Below are positions 47,428 to 56,261 of a stretch of 64,000 nucleotides of DNA, piece after piece; position 1 is the stretch's first letter; each line of letters begins with the position of its first letter. Position numbers and translations under genes: made by a program. Origin of the DNA: Ureibacillus chungkukjangi (lineage in GTDB: Bacteria > Bacillota > Bacilli > Bacillales_A > Planococcaceae); contig NZ_QJTJ01000013.1 of the NCBI RefSeq assembly GCF_003217295.1, positions 33,320 to 97,319 on the forward strand, read 5' to 3'. Under the pieces are notes generated by a model that worked only from the letters and a program-made list of their open reading frames with translations, did not search any database and was not told the DNA's origin.

Positions 47428-47545
47428 TTTCCCCACAATACTTCTCTCCTTACAATCTTTTTAAAAAGTCGAATTCATGGTTTAATATGGGTAAGAATAG
47501 GAAAATTTATATAAAAGGTATACATACTTTTAAGGAGTGATTTAA

Positions 47546-47935
47546 ATGCGCGCAAAACCATTTTTAATCGGACTATCTGCTGGAGTAGTTGGAGGACTTA
47601 CAACAATCATTTTCACATCACCCCAATCTGGTAAACAAATAAGATCGAGCATCGTACAAAATACTAAAATTGCGAAAACAAATCTTGAGGAAATTAAACA
47701 CCATTCAAGCAGTGTGAAAGACTCGATTCTTACATTAAAAAACGAAGTGAAAAATAATATCCCAGAAATAATGAATCAACTTAAAGAGTCTATTTCCAAA
47801 TTCAACCAGGATATCGAGCCAGATACAGCCAAGCTTAAAGAAGAAATAGATGGTTTACAGAAATCTATTATAGAAATCGAGAATAATTTATCAGATTTAA
47901 ATAATAAACAGAAGAAAGATGATAAAACAGAGTAA
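47546..47935 (+). CDS. yhaH: YtxH-domain protein (YhaH-like)
   Basis: 129-residue protein with one glycine-rich membrane segment at residues 5-25 (PFLIGLSAGVVGGLTTIIFT), the SPQSGKQIR loop typical of YtxH domains, and a long coiled-coil tail rich in Glu, Lys and Asn. Similar proteins are general-stress or cell-envelope associated; function is unknown. Position next to trpP and hpr agrees with B. subtilis yhaH. Confidence 0.85.
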   Translation: MRAKPFLIGLSAGVVGGLTTIIFTSPQSGKQIRSSIVQNTKIAKTNLEEIKHHSSSVKDSILTLKNEVKNNIPEIMNQLKESISKFNQDIEPDTAKLKEEIDGLQKSIIEIENNLSDLNNKQKKDDKTE

Positions 47936-48038
47936 TCCTTTATCCCTAAATACTGGTTATTATGTGAGTATTTTTCCGTTTTAATTTACTAATTTATAAC
48001 ATTTTTTCGCCATAATTCAATTATTTAATTTTTCTAAC

Positions 48039-48067
48039 TTTAAACTTTTTTCTTTTACTGCTATAAT
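48039..48067 (+). promoter_or_regulatory. Promoter of hpr
   Basis: TTTAAA, 17-bp spacer, perfect TATAAT (48062-48067). The start codon follows 34 bases later. Confidence 0.55.
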
Positions 48068-48101
48068 ATTTTCATAATGTAAATGAAAGAAGGTGTTTGC
48101 T

Positions 48102-48659
48102 TTGTCAGAAGATTCATACACTATGAAAGAAGCAATGCTTTATAGCCAACGAATTGCACAATTGTCAAAAGCATTATGGAAGGCAGTAGAAAAAGATTGG
48201 CAGCAATGGATTAAGCCTTACGATTTAAATATTAATGAGCACCATATTTTATGGATAGCATTCCACTTAAAAGGAGCATCAATTTCAGATGTTGCTAGAT
48301 TTGGAGTTATGCACGTTTCCACTGCTTTCAACTTCTCAAAGAAGCTTGAAGAACGAGGCTTATTAGAGTTTTCTAAACGTGATGACGACAAACGTAATAC
48401 GTATGTTGAGCTTACAGGAAAAGGCTCAGACTTAATCTTGGAAATGTACGAACATTATTACGATACACATCATTCAATCCTTGAAGGATCTCTAGCATTA
48501 AAAGAATTATATGGTAGATTCCCAGAGTTCTTAGATGTCATGGCTGTAATTCGTAATATCTATGGCGAAGATTTTATCGAAATATTTGAACGCTCATTTA
48601 AAAACTTTAAAGACTCACTTGTTGAAGACGAAGATCAACAACTTATTTTGAAAAGATAA
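48102..48659 (+). CDS. hpr: MarR-family transition-state regulator Hpr (ScoC)
   Basis: 185-residue DNA-binding protein. The block from [20 protein letters not shown] through [20 protein letters not shown] to [20 protein letters not shown] is almost the same as B. subtilis ScoC, including the winged-helix recognition helix. ScoC represses exoproteases, peptide transporters and sporulation functions in late growth. The start is TTG (48102-48104): GAAGGTG sits six bases before it, and no in-frame ATG precedes the conserved region closely. Terminator at 48719. Confidence 0.95.
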   Translation: MSEDSYTMKEAMLYSQRIAQLSKALWKAVEKDWQQWIKPYDLNINEHHILWIAFHLKGASISDVARFGVMHVSTAFNFSKKLEERGLLEFSKRDDDKRNTYVELTGKGSDLILEMYEHYYDTHHSILEGSLALKELYGRFPEFLDVMAVIRNIYGEDFIEIFERSFKNFKDSLVEDEDQQLILKR

Positions 48660-48718
48660 AATTCACACAATTTACGCTTCCTTGTATGAATACAAAATTG
48701 AATGTCAAGGATTACTAT

Positions 48719-48746
48719 GAGTGTAGCGATACACTCTTTTTCTTTT
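48719..48746 (+). terminator. Terminator after hpr
   Basis: Perfect 7-bp stem GAGTGTA (48719-48725) and TACACTC (48730-48736), GCGA tetraloop, then TTTTTCTTTT. Confidence 0.85.
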
Positions 48747-48904
48747 CATTTTTTTCCTAAATGGAGTAGCAATTCCCTTTTTTTTCATTTACAATATCTT
48801 CACTCACAAAATGTAGTAAAAATACAATGATTCGTTCAAAATAAAAATATTCTATTTTATAAACATTAATTTTTTACTAAAATCGAAAAAAGGGGTCGTC
48901 CTAC

Positions 48905-49447
48905 TTGCATTGTTGGAAAACAGTTAACATAAAAAGAGAATATGGCTCTACATGGCTAACAATTATGGCTATTTCGTTATTTGTAATTGTTTTTTCTTTA
49001 TCATTTATACTATTCGGCCGAGTACATCCTACATTTTATCGAGATGATTACTTCTGGCTATTTATGCTTTGCTTTGTATTTCTTTATCCAATACACAAGC
49101 TTATGCATTATTTTTCTTTATTCGAATATCGAAAATCCGTAAAATTACGTTTTAAAATCGATTATAAATTTATTCCTATTATTAGAATGCGCATTAAATC
49201 GATTATTCCTAAGAACCGATATATCATTACCCTATTAACACCATTCATCATTATAAACGGGCTGCTTATATTTGCTGCAGTTTCCTATGAGGAATACGCG
49301 CATTTTACTTCCATACTATTGGGATATCATTGCAGTATTTGCTTTATCGACTTTTTATATATTAAGGATTTAATCGGTGCACCTAAGGATTCTGTTATAG
49401 AAGAAACACCTAAAGGCTGCGAAATTTTAGTTCCTTCACTTATTTAA
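48905..49447 (+). CDS. DUF3267 membrane protein with degenerate zinc-protease motif
   Basis: 180-residue protein with four hydrophobic segments (about 20-40, 52-70, 112-130, 138-155). DUF3267 proteins usually carry an HE-x2-H motif; the corresponding place here reads PIHKLMHYFSL, with Lys instead of the catalytic Glu. The second conserved region, YHCSICFIDFLYIKDLI, is kept. The start is TTG with AAAGGGG nine bases before it. Peptidase activity is therefore doubtful; function unknown. Confidence 0.75.
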   Translation: MHCWKTVNIKREYGSTWLTIMAISLFVIVFSLSFILFGRVHPTFYRDDYFWLFMLCFVFLYPIHKLMHYFSLFEYRKSVKLRFKIDYKFIPIIRMRIKSIIPKNRYIITLLTPFIIINGLLIFAAVSYEEYAHFTSILLGYHCSICFIDFLYIKDLIGAPKDSVIEETPKGCEILVPSLI

Positions 49448-49537
49448 CTGCAAGTTTAGGTTTTACATTACATTTACTTGTGTTACATTGGCATTTTTTG
49501 TTATCCTTAAAGGAAGTGAAAGAGGGGAGGAATAGAT

Positions 49538-49723
49538 TTGCTACTTATGATTGTAGTGCTATTCTCAGTATTTTATTTATTCCAAATAAATCGAATGACA
49601 TATGCACTTGTCACACAAAAAGAAATACCCGAGGAAAAACACGAAAAAATATTCCGGACTATAAATATATTAATCACAATTTTATTAGTGTCATTCTACG
49701 TAGAGGTTTATGTAGCGTTATAA
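49538..49723 (+). CDS. Small two-helix membrane protein
   Basis: 61 residues: an N-terminal helix LLMIVVLFSVFYLF, a charged middle (TQKEIPEEKHEKIFRT), and a second helix INILITILLVSFYVEVYV. The TTG start has AGGGGAGG seven bases upstream, which is strong support for translation. I do not recognise a family. It lies 90 bases after the DUF3267 gene and may be co-transcribed with it. Confidence 0.65.
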   Translation: MLLMIVVLFSVFYLFQINRMTYALVTQKEIPEEKHEKIFRTINILITILLVSFYVEVYVAL

Positions 49724-49844
49724 AAAAGAGGCTAGCTATATGTTCCCTTTTGGGTACGGGAACTTAATAAGGTATTGGAAAAGAACAATAATGGTTTTAG
49801 AAAAATTATAATGTGCAAAGAAAGTTTTTTACTTTTTTATCCAC

Positions 49845-49878
49845 AAAAAGAGCTAAAGGCATTTATTGCCTCTAGCTC
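49845..49878 (-). terminator. Terminator after the YjcZ-family gene
   Basis: Twelve-base stem GAGCTAAAGGCA (49850-49861) with TGCCTCTAGCTC (49867-49878), one mismatch, then TTTTTGTGG on the minus strand. Confidence 0.8.
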
Positions 49879-49908
49879 CCCATTTTGTTTGGTTATATTG
49901 TTTTGTAA

Positions 49909-50007
49909 TTAGTAGATGAAAGCTGCACCTACAATAATTAATAGGATGAACAATACAACTAAAAGCGCGAAACCACTTCCATATCCGCCACCGTAGCTAT
50001 TTCCCAT
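49909..50007 (-). CDS. YjcZ-family sporulation-type small protein
   Basis: A 32-residue protein: MGNSYGGGYGSGFALLVVLF then ILLIIVGAAFIY. A Gly/Tyr-rich head followed by one hydrophobic helix is the hallmark of YjcZ/YhaL-type small spore-associated proteins in Bacilli. AAAGGGGGTG stands seven bases before the ATG and a terminator follows. The role is unknown; spore location is by family. Confidence 0.88.
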   Translation of the reverse strand: MGNSYGGGYGSGFALLVVLFILLIIVGAAFIY

Positions 50008-50147
50008 TACGACACCCCCTTTCAAAAATATACTATGCTTGCGTGCAAACTGTGCTTAGGCAAACGAACATGCAACCCATTTTGTTTTTGAAACGTTTAT
50101 GATATAGTTACTATTGATTTCAATCGAAGTTAGGAGAGTAAACACAC

Positions 50148-51050
50148 ATGAAAAAACCATTTTTAGCACTAACACTAGCTACTTCTGTTTTTGCTTTAGC
50201 AGCTTGTAGTAACTCTGGCGATGATGTAGTAGTATCCACAACTTATGGTGATATTACGAAAGATCAATTCTATGAAGAAATCAAAACACTTGCAGGTAAA
50301 GCATTACTTGAGCAAGTTGTAGTTGAACAGGTTTTAGAAAACAACTACAAAGTGTCTGATGAAGAAATTACAGAACAATTTAACTCTGTAAAAGAACAAT
50401 ACGGAGAATCTTTTGAAGCTATCTTAGCTCAAAATGGTTTAACTGAAGAAACATTTAAAGAAAATGTACGCTTCCAGCTTTTACAAGAAAAAGCTACAAA
50501 AGATGTTGAAGTAACAGACGAAGAAATCGAAAACTATTATAACCAAGCTAAATACGAACTAAATGCACGTCACATCCTAGTTGCTGACGAAGAAACTGCA
50601 TATACAGTTGTTGAAAAATTAAAAGCTGGTGGCGATTTCGCTGCTTTAGCAAAAGAATACTCTTCAGATAGCTCTGCTTCAAACGGCGGAGAACTTGGAT
50701 GGTTTACAGTAGGTACAATGGTTCCAGAATTCAATGATGCTGCTTACGCTCTTGAGTTAAACCAAGTGAGTGAACCAGTTCAATCTGAATTTGGTTACCA
50801 CATTATCGAAGTAACGGACAAGCGTGAAGTTGAGAACTACGGTACTTTAGAAGAGAAAAAAGAAGAAATTAAAGAATCAATTGCTGCAACAAAAGGTGAC
50901 TTAACAGCTAAGATTACTGATTTATTAAAAGATGCAAAAGTTGATATTAAAGACGAAGATTTAAAAGCTGCTTTAGATACTTATTTAACAACAGACGCTG
51001 ATGCTGATGCTGAAGCAAATTCAGAAACTGAAGAACCAGCTGAAAAATAA
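50148..51050 (+). CDS. prsA: Foldase PrsA (peptidyl-prolyl isomerase lipoprotein)
   Basis: 300-residue lipoprotein that helps secreted proteins fold outside the membrane. Signal peptide with lipobox FALAAC (Cys20). An N-terminal chaperone-like helical domain spans about 35-130, the parvulin PpiC domain about 135-230 (LNARHILVADEETAYTVVEK, GGELGWFTVGTMVPEFNDAA, SEFGYHIIEVTDKR), and a helical, acidic tail follows. ScoC/Hpr, encoded nearby, represses prsA in B. subtilis; a binding site was not identified here. Confidence 0.97.
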   Translation: MKKPFLALTLATSVFALAACSNSGDDVVVSTTYGDITKDQFYEEIKTLAGKALLEQVVVEQVLENNYKVSDEEITEQFNSVKEQYGESFEAILAQNGLTEETFKENVRFQLLQEKATKDVEVTDEEIENYYNQAKYELNARHILVADEETAYTVVEKLKAGGDFAALAKEYSSDSSASNGGELGWFTVGTMVPEFNDAAYALELNQVSEPVQSEFGYHIIEVTDKREVENYGTLEEKKEEIKESIAATKGDLTAKITDLLKDAKVDIKDEDLKAALDTYLTTDADADAEANSETEEPAEK

Positions 51051-51056
51051 TAATAC

Positions 51057-51094
51057 AAAACGCGTAAACCCTCAAAAGTTTACGCGTTTTTTTG
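51057..51094 (+). terminator. Terminator after prsA
   Basis: Perfect 13-bp stem AAAACGCGTAAAC (51057-51069) and GTTTACGCGTTTT (51078-51090), followed by TTTT. Confidence 0.92.
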
Positions 51095-51160
51095 GTTTTA
51101 AATTTATAGATTGCACATGAAAGCACAGATACTAATCGAGTCATAGTCTACCGAAACTAG

Positions 51161-51496
51161 CTAGATTTTTTTAACGAACTCAGACTTTAGCTTCATGGCA
51201 CCAAACCCATCAATTTTGCAATCGATATTATGGTCTCCTTCTACAAGTCGGATATTTTTCACCTTCGTGCCAATTTTCAAGGTAGACGAACTTCCCTTTA
51301 CCTTTAAATCTTTAATAACTGTTACTGTATCCCCATCAGCTAAAATATTGCCATTTGCATCCTTTGCAACAAGCACATCATCTTCAGCTTGTTCTTCTCC
51401 TGCTGTCCACTCATGGGCACACTCAGGACACACAAATAACTCTCCATCTTGGTATGTATATTCTGAATTACATTTTGGGCAATTCGGTAAACTCAA
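51161..51496 (-). CDS. PhnA/YjdM-family zinc-ribbon protein
   Basis: 111 residues. N-terminal zinc ribbon with two C-x2-C pairs ([13 protein letters not shown] and [11 protein letters not shown]), then the PhnA beta-barrel ([40 protein letters not shown]). The family was named from alkylphosphonate loci but its role is not established. The start is TTG with GGAGGAG seven bases upstream. It stands alone between prsA and the Sco gene. Confidence 0.92.
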   Translation of the reverse strand: MSLPNCPKCNSEYTYQDGELFVCPECAHEWTAGEEQAEDDVLVAKDANGNILADGDTVTVIKDLKVKGSSSTLKIGTKVKNIRLVEGDHNIDCKIDGFGAMKLKSEFVKKI

Positions 51497-51657
51497 TTCA
51501 ATTCTCCTCCAATCTTCTTAGATCAAGTCTTAAGTATATAGAAATCTCTTCCTTTCCACCATACTTTCTAAATATCCTGGATTGAATACGATTTAAAGGA
51601 CAAATATTTCTCTTTTTTGTACAAACTAATATTTAAAAATATGAAAGTGAGCTTATT

Positions 51658-52242
51658 ATGAAACAAATTTTAATTACTGGGACAGCTTTAGTTTTACTAT
51701 TTTTACTCTCAGGATGCTCCACTGCTAAATTTGAAGCTGAACATGATTTTAAGGTAATGGATTTTGACTACACCAATCAAAAAAACGAGCAAGTGTCCTT
51801 AACAAGCTTAAAAGGGATTCCATGGCTTGCCATGTTTATCTATACTCGCTGTGATACAGTCTGCCCACCCATGACCTCCAATATGATGGACGTTCATGCT
51901 GCTATTGAAAATGAAGGCATTCAAAATTATAAAATTGTCGGCTTTTCAGTTGATCCTGCTTATGACACACCTGAGGTATTAGATAACTATTTATCCTACT
52001 ATCCAGTAGAAAATGAGTCGAAATGGGAGCTTTTAACAGGCTATGAGCAAACAGAAATATCTCAATTCGCTCTCCAGTCCTTTAATACCGTTGCCAAAAA
52101 GTTAACAGGCAGTGATGACGTAATCCATGATATAAAGTATTTTCTTGTAGATTCGAACGGAACAGTCGTTAAATCCTATGATGGTTACAGCAACGTGCCT
52201 ACTCAGGATATTGTTAGTGATTTGAAGAAGTTGGCTCAGTGA
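51658..52242 (+). CDS. SCO1/SenC-family copper chaperone lipoprotein
   Basis: 194-residue lipoprotein (lipobox LLSGC, Cys20) with a thioredoxin fold. The copper-binding C-x3-C is C65/C69 in YTRCDTVCPPMTS, and the third ligand is H157 in DVIHDIKYFLVD. In B. subtilis BsSco (YpmQ) supports CuA assembly in cytochrome c oxidase. No oxidase gene is nearby; cytochrome c-551 and the His-rich lipoprotein elsewhere in the window belong to the same cellular compartment. Confidence 0.92.
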   Translation: MKQILITGTALVLLFLLSGCSTAKFEAEHDFKVMDFDYTNQKNEQVSLTSLKGIPWLAMFIYTRCDTVCPPMTSNMMDVHAAIENEGIQNYKIVGFSVDPAYDTPEVLDNYLSYYPVENESKWELLTGYEQTEISQFALQSFNTVAKKLTGSDDVIHDIKYFLVDSNGTVVKSYDGYSNVPTQDIVSDLKKLAQ

Positions 52243-52324
52243 GGAGCCGAAAAGCTTTCGGGATACCTGCTGTGAAGATTAGCGTTAGATAAGGCTGAGA
52301 ACCTCGTCTAATTTATTCTAAAAT

Positions 52325-52363
52325 TAAAATAGGGCCTCCAATATTTTTGAAGTGCCCTGTTTT
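52325..52363. terminator. Bidirectional terminator between sco and yhaM
   Basis: Stem AAAATAGGGC with GCCCTGTTTT around a CTCCAATATTTTTGAAGT loop; T-runs follow on both strands. It serves the converging Sco and YhaM genes. Confidence 0.65.
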
Positions 52364-52369
52364 ATTTAC

Positions 52370-53308
52370 TTATTCAAATGTTGGTTTGTAGAACGAGCGG
52401 TTATCTAGTGGGAATAGTCTTTCTGTGAATTCGCCTGGTTTGGTTCTAGCTAAGGCTCTTGTAAGCATATTCATCTTCGCATCGATATTATCGATGTAAT
52501 GGAGAATTTCTGCCTCTTGGATCATAGGCTTCTTCGGACTTCCCCACTCTTCTTTTCCATGGTGGGAAAGAACAATATGCTTAAGAATAACGACTTCTTC
52601 TCCATCGATATTTAATTCTTTTGCTGCTTGTCCAATTTCGTCTACCATAATTGAAATATGGCCAAGTAAATTCCCTTCAACCGTATAGGAAGTTGCAATC
52701 GGTCCTGTAAGTTCCTTTACTTTTCCGATATCATGTAAAATCACACCAGCATAAATTAAATCTCGGTTTAAGGATGGATATAAATCACAAATAGATTTTC
52801 CAAGACGCAGCATTGAAACAACATGGTCTATTAAACCTGACGCATAGTCATGATGGTTTTTTGAAGCTGCTGGAAAAACAGTAATTTCTGGTTGATACTT
52901 TTTCAGAATGTATCTTGTAATTCGAGAAATACTTGGATTTTTAATTTCAAAGAAATATTGTGTTAGTTCTTCATACAATTCTTCCTTTGGCGTTGTAGCT
53001 GACGGTAGAAGGTCATTTATCTGGATTCCCTCTTCTGGCTTTACAACTCTGATTTGCTTAATTCGCAGTTGATTTTTCCCTCGATAATCGTGAATTTCTC
53101 CGCCGACCTGTACAATTACCTCAGGACGATACATGTTTTCATGGTCTTCATTTGTATCCCATAGCTTCGCCTCAATATCTCCACTCTTATCTTGTAGGAT
53201 GAGTGTCATGAAAGGTTTTCCTACGGTTGTAACACCTTTAGTAGCTTGCTTGATCAATAAAAATTGGTTTACTTGTTCACCCGCTTGGAGTTGTGTGATT
53301 CCTTTCAT
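52370..53308 (-). CDS. yhaM: 3'-5' exoribonuclease YhaM
   Basis: 312-residue nuclease of RNA turnover and DNA-repair-linked processes in Gram-positives. An OB-fold binds single strands at the N-terminus ([20 protein letters not shown]), and an HD domain follows with the first His in [13 protein letters not shown], the HD pair in [13 protein letters not shown] and later His residues in [10 protein letters not shown] and [12 protein letters not shown]. Length is standard for YhaM. It is alone on the minus strand, as in B. subtilis. Confidence 0.95.
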   Translation of the reverse strand: MKGITQLQAGEQVNQFLLIKQATKGVTTVGKPFMTLILQDKSGDIEAKLWDTNEDHENMYRPEVIVQVGGEIHDYRGKNQLRIKQIRVVKPEEGIQINDLLPSATTPKEELYEELTQYFFEIKNPSISRITRYILKKYQPEITVFPAASKNHHDYASGLIDHVVSMLRLGKSICDLYPSLNRDLIYAGVILHDIGKVKELTGPIATSYTVEGNLLGHISIMVDEIGQAAKELNIDGEEVVILKHIVLSHHGKEEWGSPKKPMIQEAEILHYIDNIDAKMNMLTRALARTKPGEFTERLFPLDNRSFYKPTFE

Positions 53309-53483
53309 ATAGAAAACACTCCTTTTTATATACTAGTTCATTTTTCGATACTACTATTGTAACATGCAATCTCGACTGATACGATTGAAATTCTAAAGAA
53401 CTACTTCTTTTACCTAATAGAAAATAACTCCTTCGATTAATTGAATTTTCTTTATTTACGATGAATTATCTCAATATATCTTG

Positions 53484-53489
53484 TATAAT
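53484..53489 (+). promoter_or_regulatory. Extended -10 of yhzD
   Basis: TTGTATAATG contains TATAAT preceded by TG, an extended -10; no clear -35. The start codon of yhzD is 36 bases downstream. Confidence 0.5.
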
Positions 53490-53524
53490 GTACTATATCT
53501 TCTATAAAAAGGGGTAGGGATGAT

Positions 53525-53710
53525 ATGGAAAATTTTCGATTTACAGCGTTTGAAAAAACAGGGGAAATTTTATTTGATGAAGTTTGGACATTTGAAAGTG
53601 AAGAGATTGCCAAAGTGGAAGGTCAAAAGCAAATAGAAGAAAAAGGCGTAGAAGAAAAAACTCATCGCCTAGTGAACTCTTCTGGTAAGCTTGTTTTATT
53701 CCATATTTAA
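53525..53710 (+). CDS. yhzD: YhzD-like small protein
   Basis: 61-residue soluble protein ending THRLVNSSGKLVLFHI, which closely follows B. subtilis YhzD in length and pattern (FTAFEKTGE at the start, EEKGVEEKTHRL in the middle). No catalytic motif. Ribosome site GGGTAGGG precedes the ATG. Conserved in Bacilli beside yhaM; function unknown. Confidence 0.85.
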   Translation: MENFRFTAFEKTGEILFDEVWTFESEEIAKVEGQKQIEEKGVEEKTHRLVNSSGKLVLFHI

Positions 53711-53723
53711 CTTTTAGCAGCAT

Positions 53724-53759
53724 AAAAGACGTCTCGATGAATATCTCGAGACGCCTTTG
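53724..53759. terminator. Bidirectional terminator between yhzD and the enoyl-CoA hydratase
   Basis: Stem AAGACGTCTCGA with TCGAGACGCCTT; core CGTCTCGA (53730-53737) and TCGAGACG (53746-53753) pair perfectly. T-rich tracts flank both ends. Confidence 0.8.
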
Positions 53760-53761
53760 TT

Positions 53762-54544
53762 TTATTTACCTTTAAATTGTTGTGCTCTTTTTTCTATAAA
53801 TGCTTTAATGCCCTCTAAATGATCCTCTGTTTTACGCATTTTCACTTGCCCGCTTGATTCCTTTTTCAAAATGCTAGTAAGTTCAGGCAATTTTTCTGAA
53901 TGCAAAATTTCTTTCGTTTCAAGCATTGCTAAGATTGGAGAGGATAAAAACTTCCCAACAAGTTGGTCTACAAAGCTACCCGCTTCCCCTTCTTCAACAT
54001 GGTAATCGATCAGCCCTAAGTCATGCGCTTCTTTTGGATTCATGACATCGCCAGCCCAAATTAAATGTTTTGCTTTTGGTGTGCCCACTCGCTCTTTCAT
54101 AAAGAAATGACCAGCACCGTCTGGAATTAATCCAATTCCTATAAAATTCATCGCAAGCTTACTATTCTCCTCTGCCACGATAACGTCACACCCAAGTGCC
54201 AAACTAAAGCCAAGACCTGCCGCTGCACCACGAATTTCTGCAATCGTAATCATCGGTAATTGGTAAAGAGCTAATACCATACGCGTTATGTAGCTCATAA
54301 TGTTTTCGAAGTCCTTAGGCTCACCTGAGGTTACCATCATTTTAATGTCACCACCAGCTGAGAAAATATTCCCTTCCCCTTTAATGACTAAAATTTGAAC
54401 CTCTGGATTATCCTTTAAGAATTCTAAGCAATCAGCAAGCTCCTGCATCATTAATAGATTCATAGAATTTGCAACGTTCGGTCTGTTAAAGGATAAGGTT
54501 GCACGTCGATCAGCAATCTCTATCTTGATTGTTTCATAAGCCAT
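53762..54544 (-). CDS. yhaR: Enoyl-CoA hydratase/isomerase family protein (YhaR-like)
   Basis: Crotonase-fold protein of 260 residues. The oxyanion segments are FSAGGDIKMMVTSG and IRGAAAGLGFSLALGCDVI; the catalytic stretch reads IGIGLIPDGAGHFFMKERVG, where the usual GGTQRL is changed, so it may be a divergent hydratase or isomerase. ATG of MAYETIKIEIA has GGGGG seven bases upstream. A TGAAT-N4-ATTCA palindrome overlaps its likely promoter. Position near yhaM matches B. subtilis yhaR. It runs just downstream of the FAD dehydrogenase gene and could be read with it. Confidence 0.88.
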   Translation of the reverse strand: MAYETIKIEIADRRATLSFNRPNVANSMNLLMMQELADCLEFLKDNPEVQILVIKGEGNIFSAGGDIKMMVTSGEPKDFENIMSYITRMVLALYQLPMITIAEIRGAAAGLGFSLALGCDVIVAEENSKLAMNFIGIGLIPDGAGHFFMKERVGTPKAKHLIWAGDVMNPKEAHDLGLIDYHVEEGEAGSFVDQLVGKFLSSPILAMLETKEILHSEKLPELTSILKKESSGQVKMRKTEDHLEGIKAFIEKRAQQFKGK

Positions 54545-54566
54545 TCTATTACCCCCAAGTTTAAAA

Positions 54567-54590
54567 TGAATATCCATTCAGTATATATAT
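54567..54590 (-). promoter_or_regulatory. FadR-like palindrome and -10 before yhaR
   Basis: TGAATATCCATTCA (54567-54580; arms TGAAT and ATTCA, 4-base centre) lies immediately after a minus-strand TATATA-type -10 (54583-54590). Same layout (TGAAT-N4-ATTCA after the -10) as before the acyl-CoA ligase at 29.1 kb. Confidence 0.5.
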
Positions 54591-54614
54591 TCAACTTTTC
54601 TCTACATTTTCCCT

Positions 54615-56261
54615 TTATTTACTTAAATATTCACCAACTTTTCTTCCAGTAAACAGACATCCTCCAACAAATGTCCCCTCCAACGATCGATAGCCATGAA
54701 CGCCACCTCCACCAAAGCCACTCACTTCACCAGCTGCGTACAGTCCTGGAATCGGCTCCCCGCTTTCACCAAGTACTTGTCCATTTAAATTTGTTTGCAG
54801 GCCACCTAAAGTTTTTCTCGACAAAATGTTTAGCCTAACTGCAATCAGCCGCCCATTTTTTGAATCTAGAAGCTTATGTGGTTTAGCTACTCTTATTAAT
54901 TTATCGCCCAAATATTGTCTGGCACTTTGAATTGCCATTACCTGCATATCCTTTGTAAACTTATTATCCAGCTCACGATCCCTAGCTAGAATTTGATCTT
55001 TTATTTTTATAAAATCGAGCAATTCGTTGCCAGCCAGCTTGTTCATGCCTTCTACTAAATCCTTCAAGCTATCTGCAATGATAAAGTCCTCGCCATTATC
55101 CATGAAGGCCTTTACTGGAGCTGGTGGACCTGGTAAAACTCGCTTTAGTATTTGTTGAATGCTTTTGTTTGTAATGTCTGGATTTTGTTCAGATCCCGAT
55201 AAAGCAAATTCTTTTTCAATCATTTTTTCAGTTAATATAAACCAAGAATAATCGTACCCAGTTTTTGAAATAGCCTCTAAGGTACTTAGAGTATCAAAGC
55301 CGGGGAAATTTGGAGCACCAAAACGATTTCCTAATGCGTCAAACCATAAAGAAGATGGTCCTGGTAATATTCTTATTCCATGATTATGCCAGATTGGATT
55401 CCAGTTTTTCAGCCCCTCAGTGTAATGCCACATTCTGTCTCTGTTCACAATTCTTGCGCCAGCATTCTCTGAGATTTTCAGCATTCGTCCATCCACATGA
55501 GCAGGAACCCCTGTCACCATACTTTGCGGTGGCTCCCCAAGTCTGCCTGGCCAATTTTCTCGCACAAGCTCTAGGTTTGCTCCAATTCCTCCACTAGCCA
55601 CAATAACTGCATCGCCATAATATTCAAACTCCCCTACCTCTATTCTCGAGCTTTCCTGCCCTCGCTCAATTGAACTTTCTTCAAGGACCTTCCCTTTTAT
55701 TCCTACAACTACTCCATTTGAAGAAAGAAGCTCATCTACCTTATGGCGAGGTTTATAATCTATTTTGCCTTCTAGTGAAGCTTGCTCGACCTTTTTGGCA
55801 AAAGGCTCAACAATTCCCGGACCGGTTCCCCAAACAATATGAAAACGAGGTACTGAATTTCCATGTCCGCCAGCTAATGAGCCTCCTCTTTCTGCCCAAC
55901 CGACAACCGGAAAAAATTTTACGCCCAGAGACTGTAACCATTCATATTTTTCTCCTGCTGCAAACTCCACATAGGCTTTTGCCCACTGATATCCCCATTC
56001 ATCCTCGTCTTCTAATCTATCAAACCCAGCAGTCCCCATCCAATCTTGCCATGCTAATTCCTTAGAATCCTTAATGCCAAGCCTTCTTTGCTCTGGAGAA
56101 TCCACTAAAAATAAGCCACCGAACGACCAAAATGCTTGCCCCCCAATTGAATTTGCAGGTTCTTGGTCAACTAGTAATACTTTTTTCCCTGAGTCGATTA
56201 ATTCACAGGCAGCTGTTAGACCTGCAAGACCTGCACCAACAATCACAACATCATATTTCAC
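54615..56261 (-). CDS. FAD-binding dehydrogenase (COG3573 / 3-ketosteroid dehydrogenase-like)
   Basis: 548-residue flavoprotein. The dinucleotide motif VVIVGAGLAGLTAACELIDSG starts at residue 5, and the C-terminal FAD segment is GLYAAGEVSGFGGGGVHGYR near residue 515. The middle (WGTGPGIVEPFAKKVEQASL, VIVASGGIGANLELVRENWP) resembles fumarate-reductase and 3-ketosteroid delta1-dehydrogenase flavoproteins. The real substrate is unknown. Start is GTG (56259-56261) with AAAGGGG seven bases upstream. The following enoyl-CoA hydratase is 71 bases away. Confidence 0.9.
   Translation of the reverse strand: MKYDVVIVGAGLAGLTAACELIDSGKKVLLVDQEPANSIGGQAFWSFGGLFLVDSPEQRRLGIKDSKELAWQDWMGTAGFDRLEDEDEWGYQWAKAYVEFAAGEKYEWLQSLGVKFFPVVGWAERGGSLAGGHGNSVPRFHIVWGTGPGIVEPFAKKVEQASLEGKIDYKPRHKVDELLSSNGVVVGIKGKVLEESSIERGQESSRIEVGEFEYYGDAVIVASGGIGANLELVRENWPGRLGEPPQSMVTGVPAHVDGRMLKISENAGARIVNRDRMWHYTEGLKNWNPIWHNHGIRILPGPSSLWFDALGNRFGAPNFPGFDTLSTLEAISKTGYDYSWFILTEKMIEKEFALSGSEQNPDITNKSIQQILKRVLPGPPAPVKAFMDNGEDFIIADSLKDLVEGMNKLAGNELLDFIKIKDQILARDRELDNKFTKDMQVMAIQSARQYLGDKLIRVAKPHKLLDSKNGRLIAVRLNILSRKTLGGLQTNLNGQVLGESGEPIPGLYAAGEVSGFGGGGVHGYRSLEGTFVGGCLFTGRKVGEYLSK

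Noticed and set aside
50947..51144. Minus-strand frame over the end of prsA
   Set aside because: It covers the prsA C-terminus and its terminator in antisense; no ribosome site.
55670..56065. 131-residue plus-strand frame opposite the flavin dehydrogenase
   Set aside because: Antisense shadow; the opposite strand encodes a clear FAD protein with conserved motifs.
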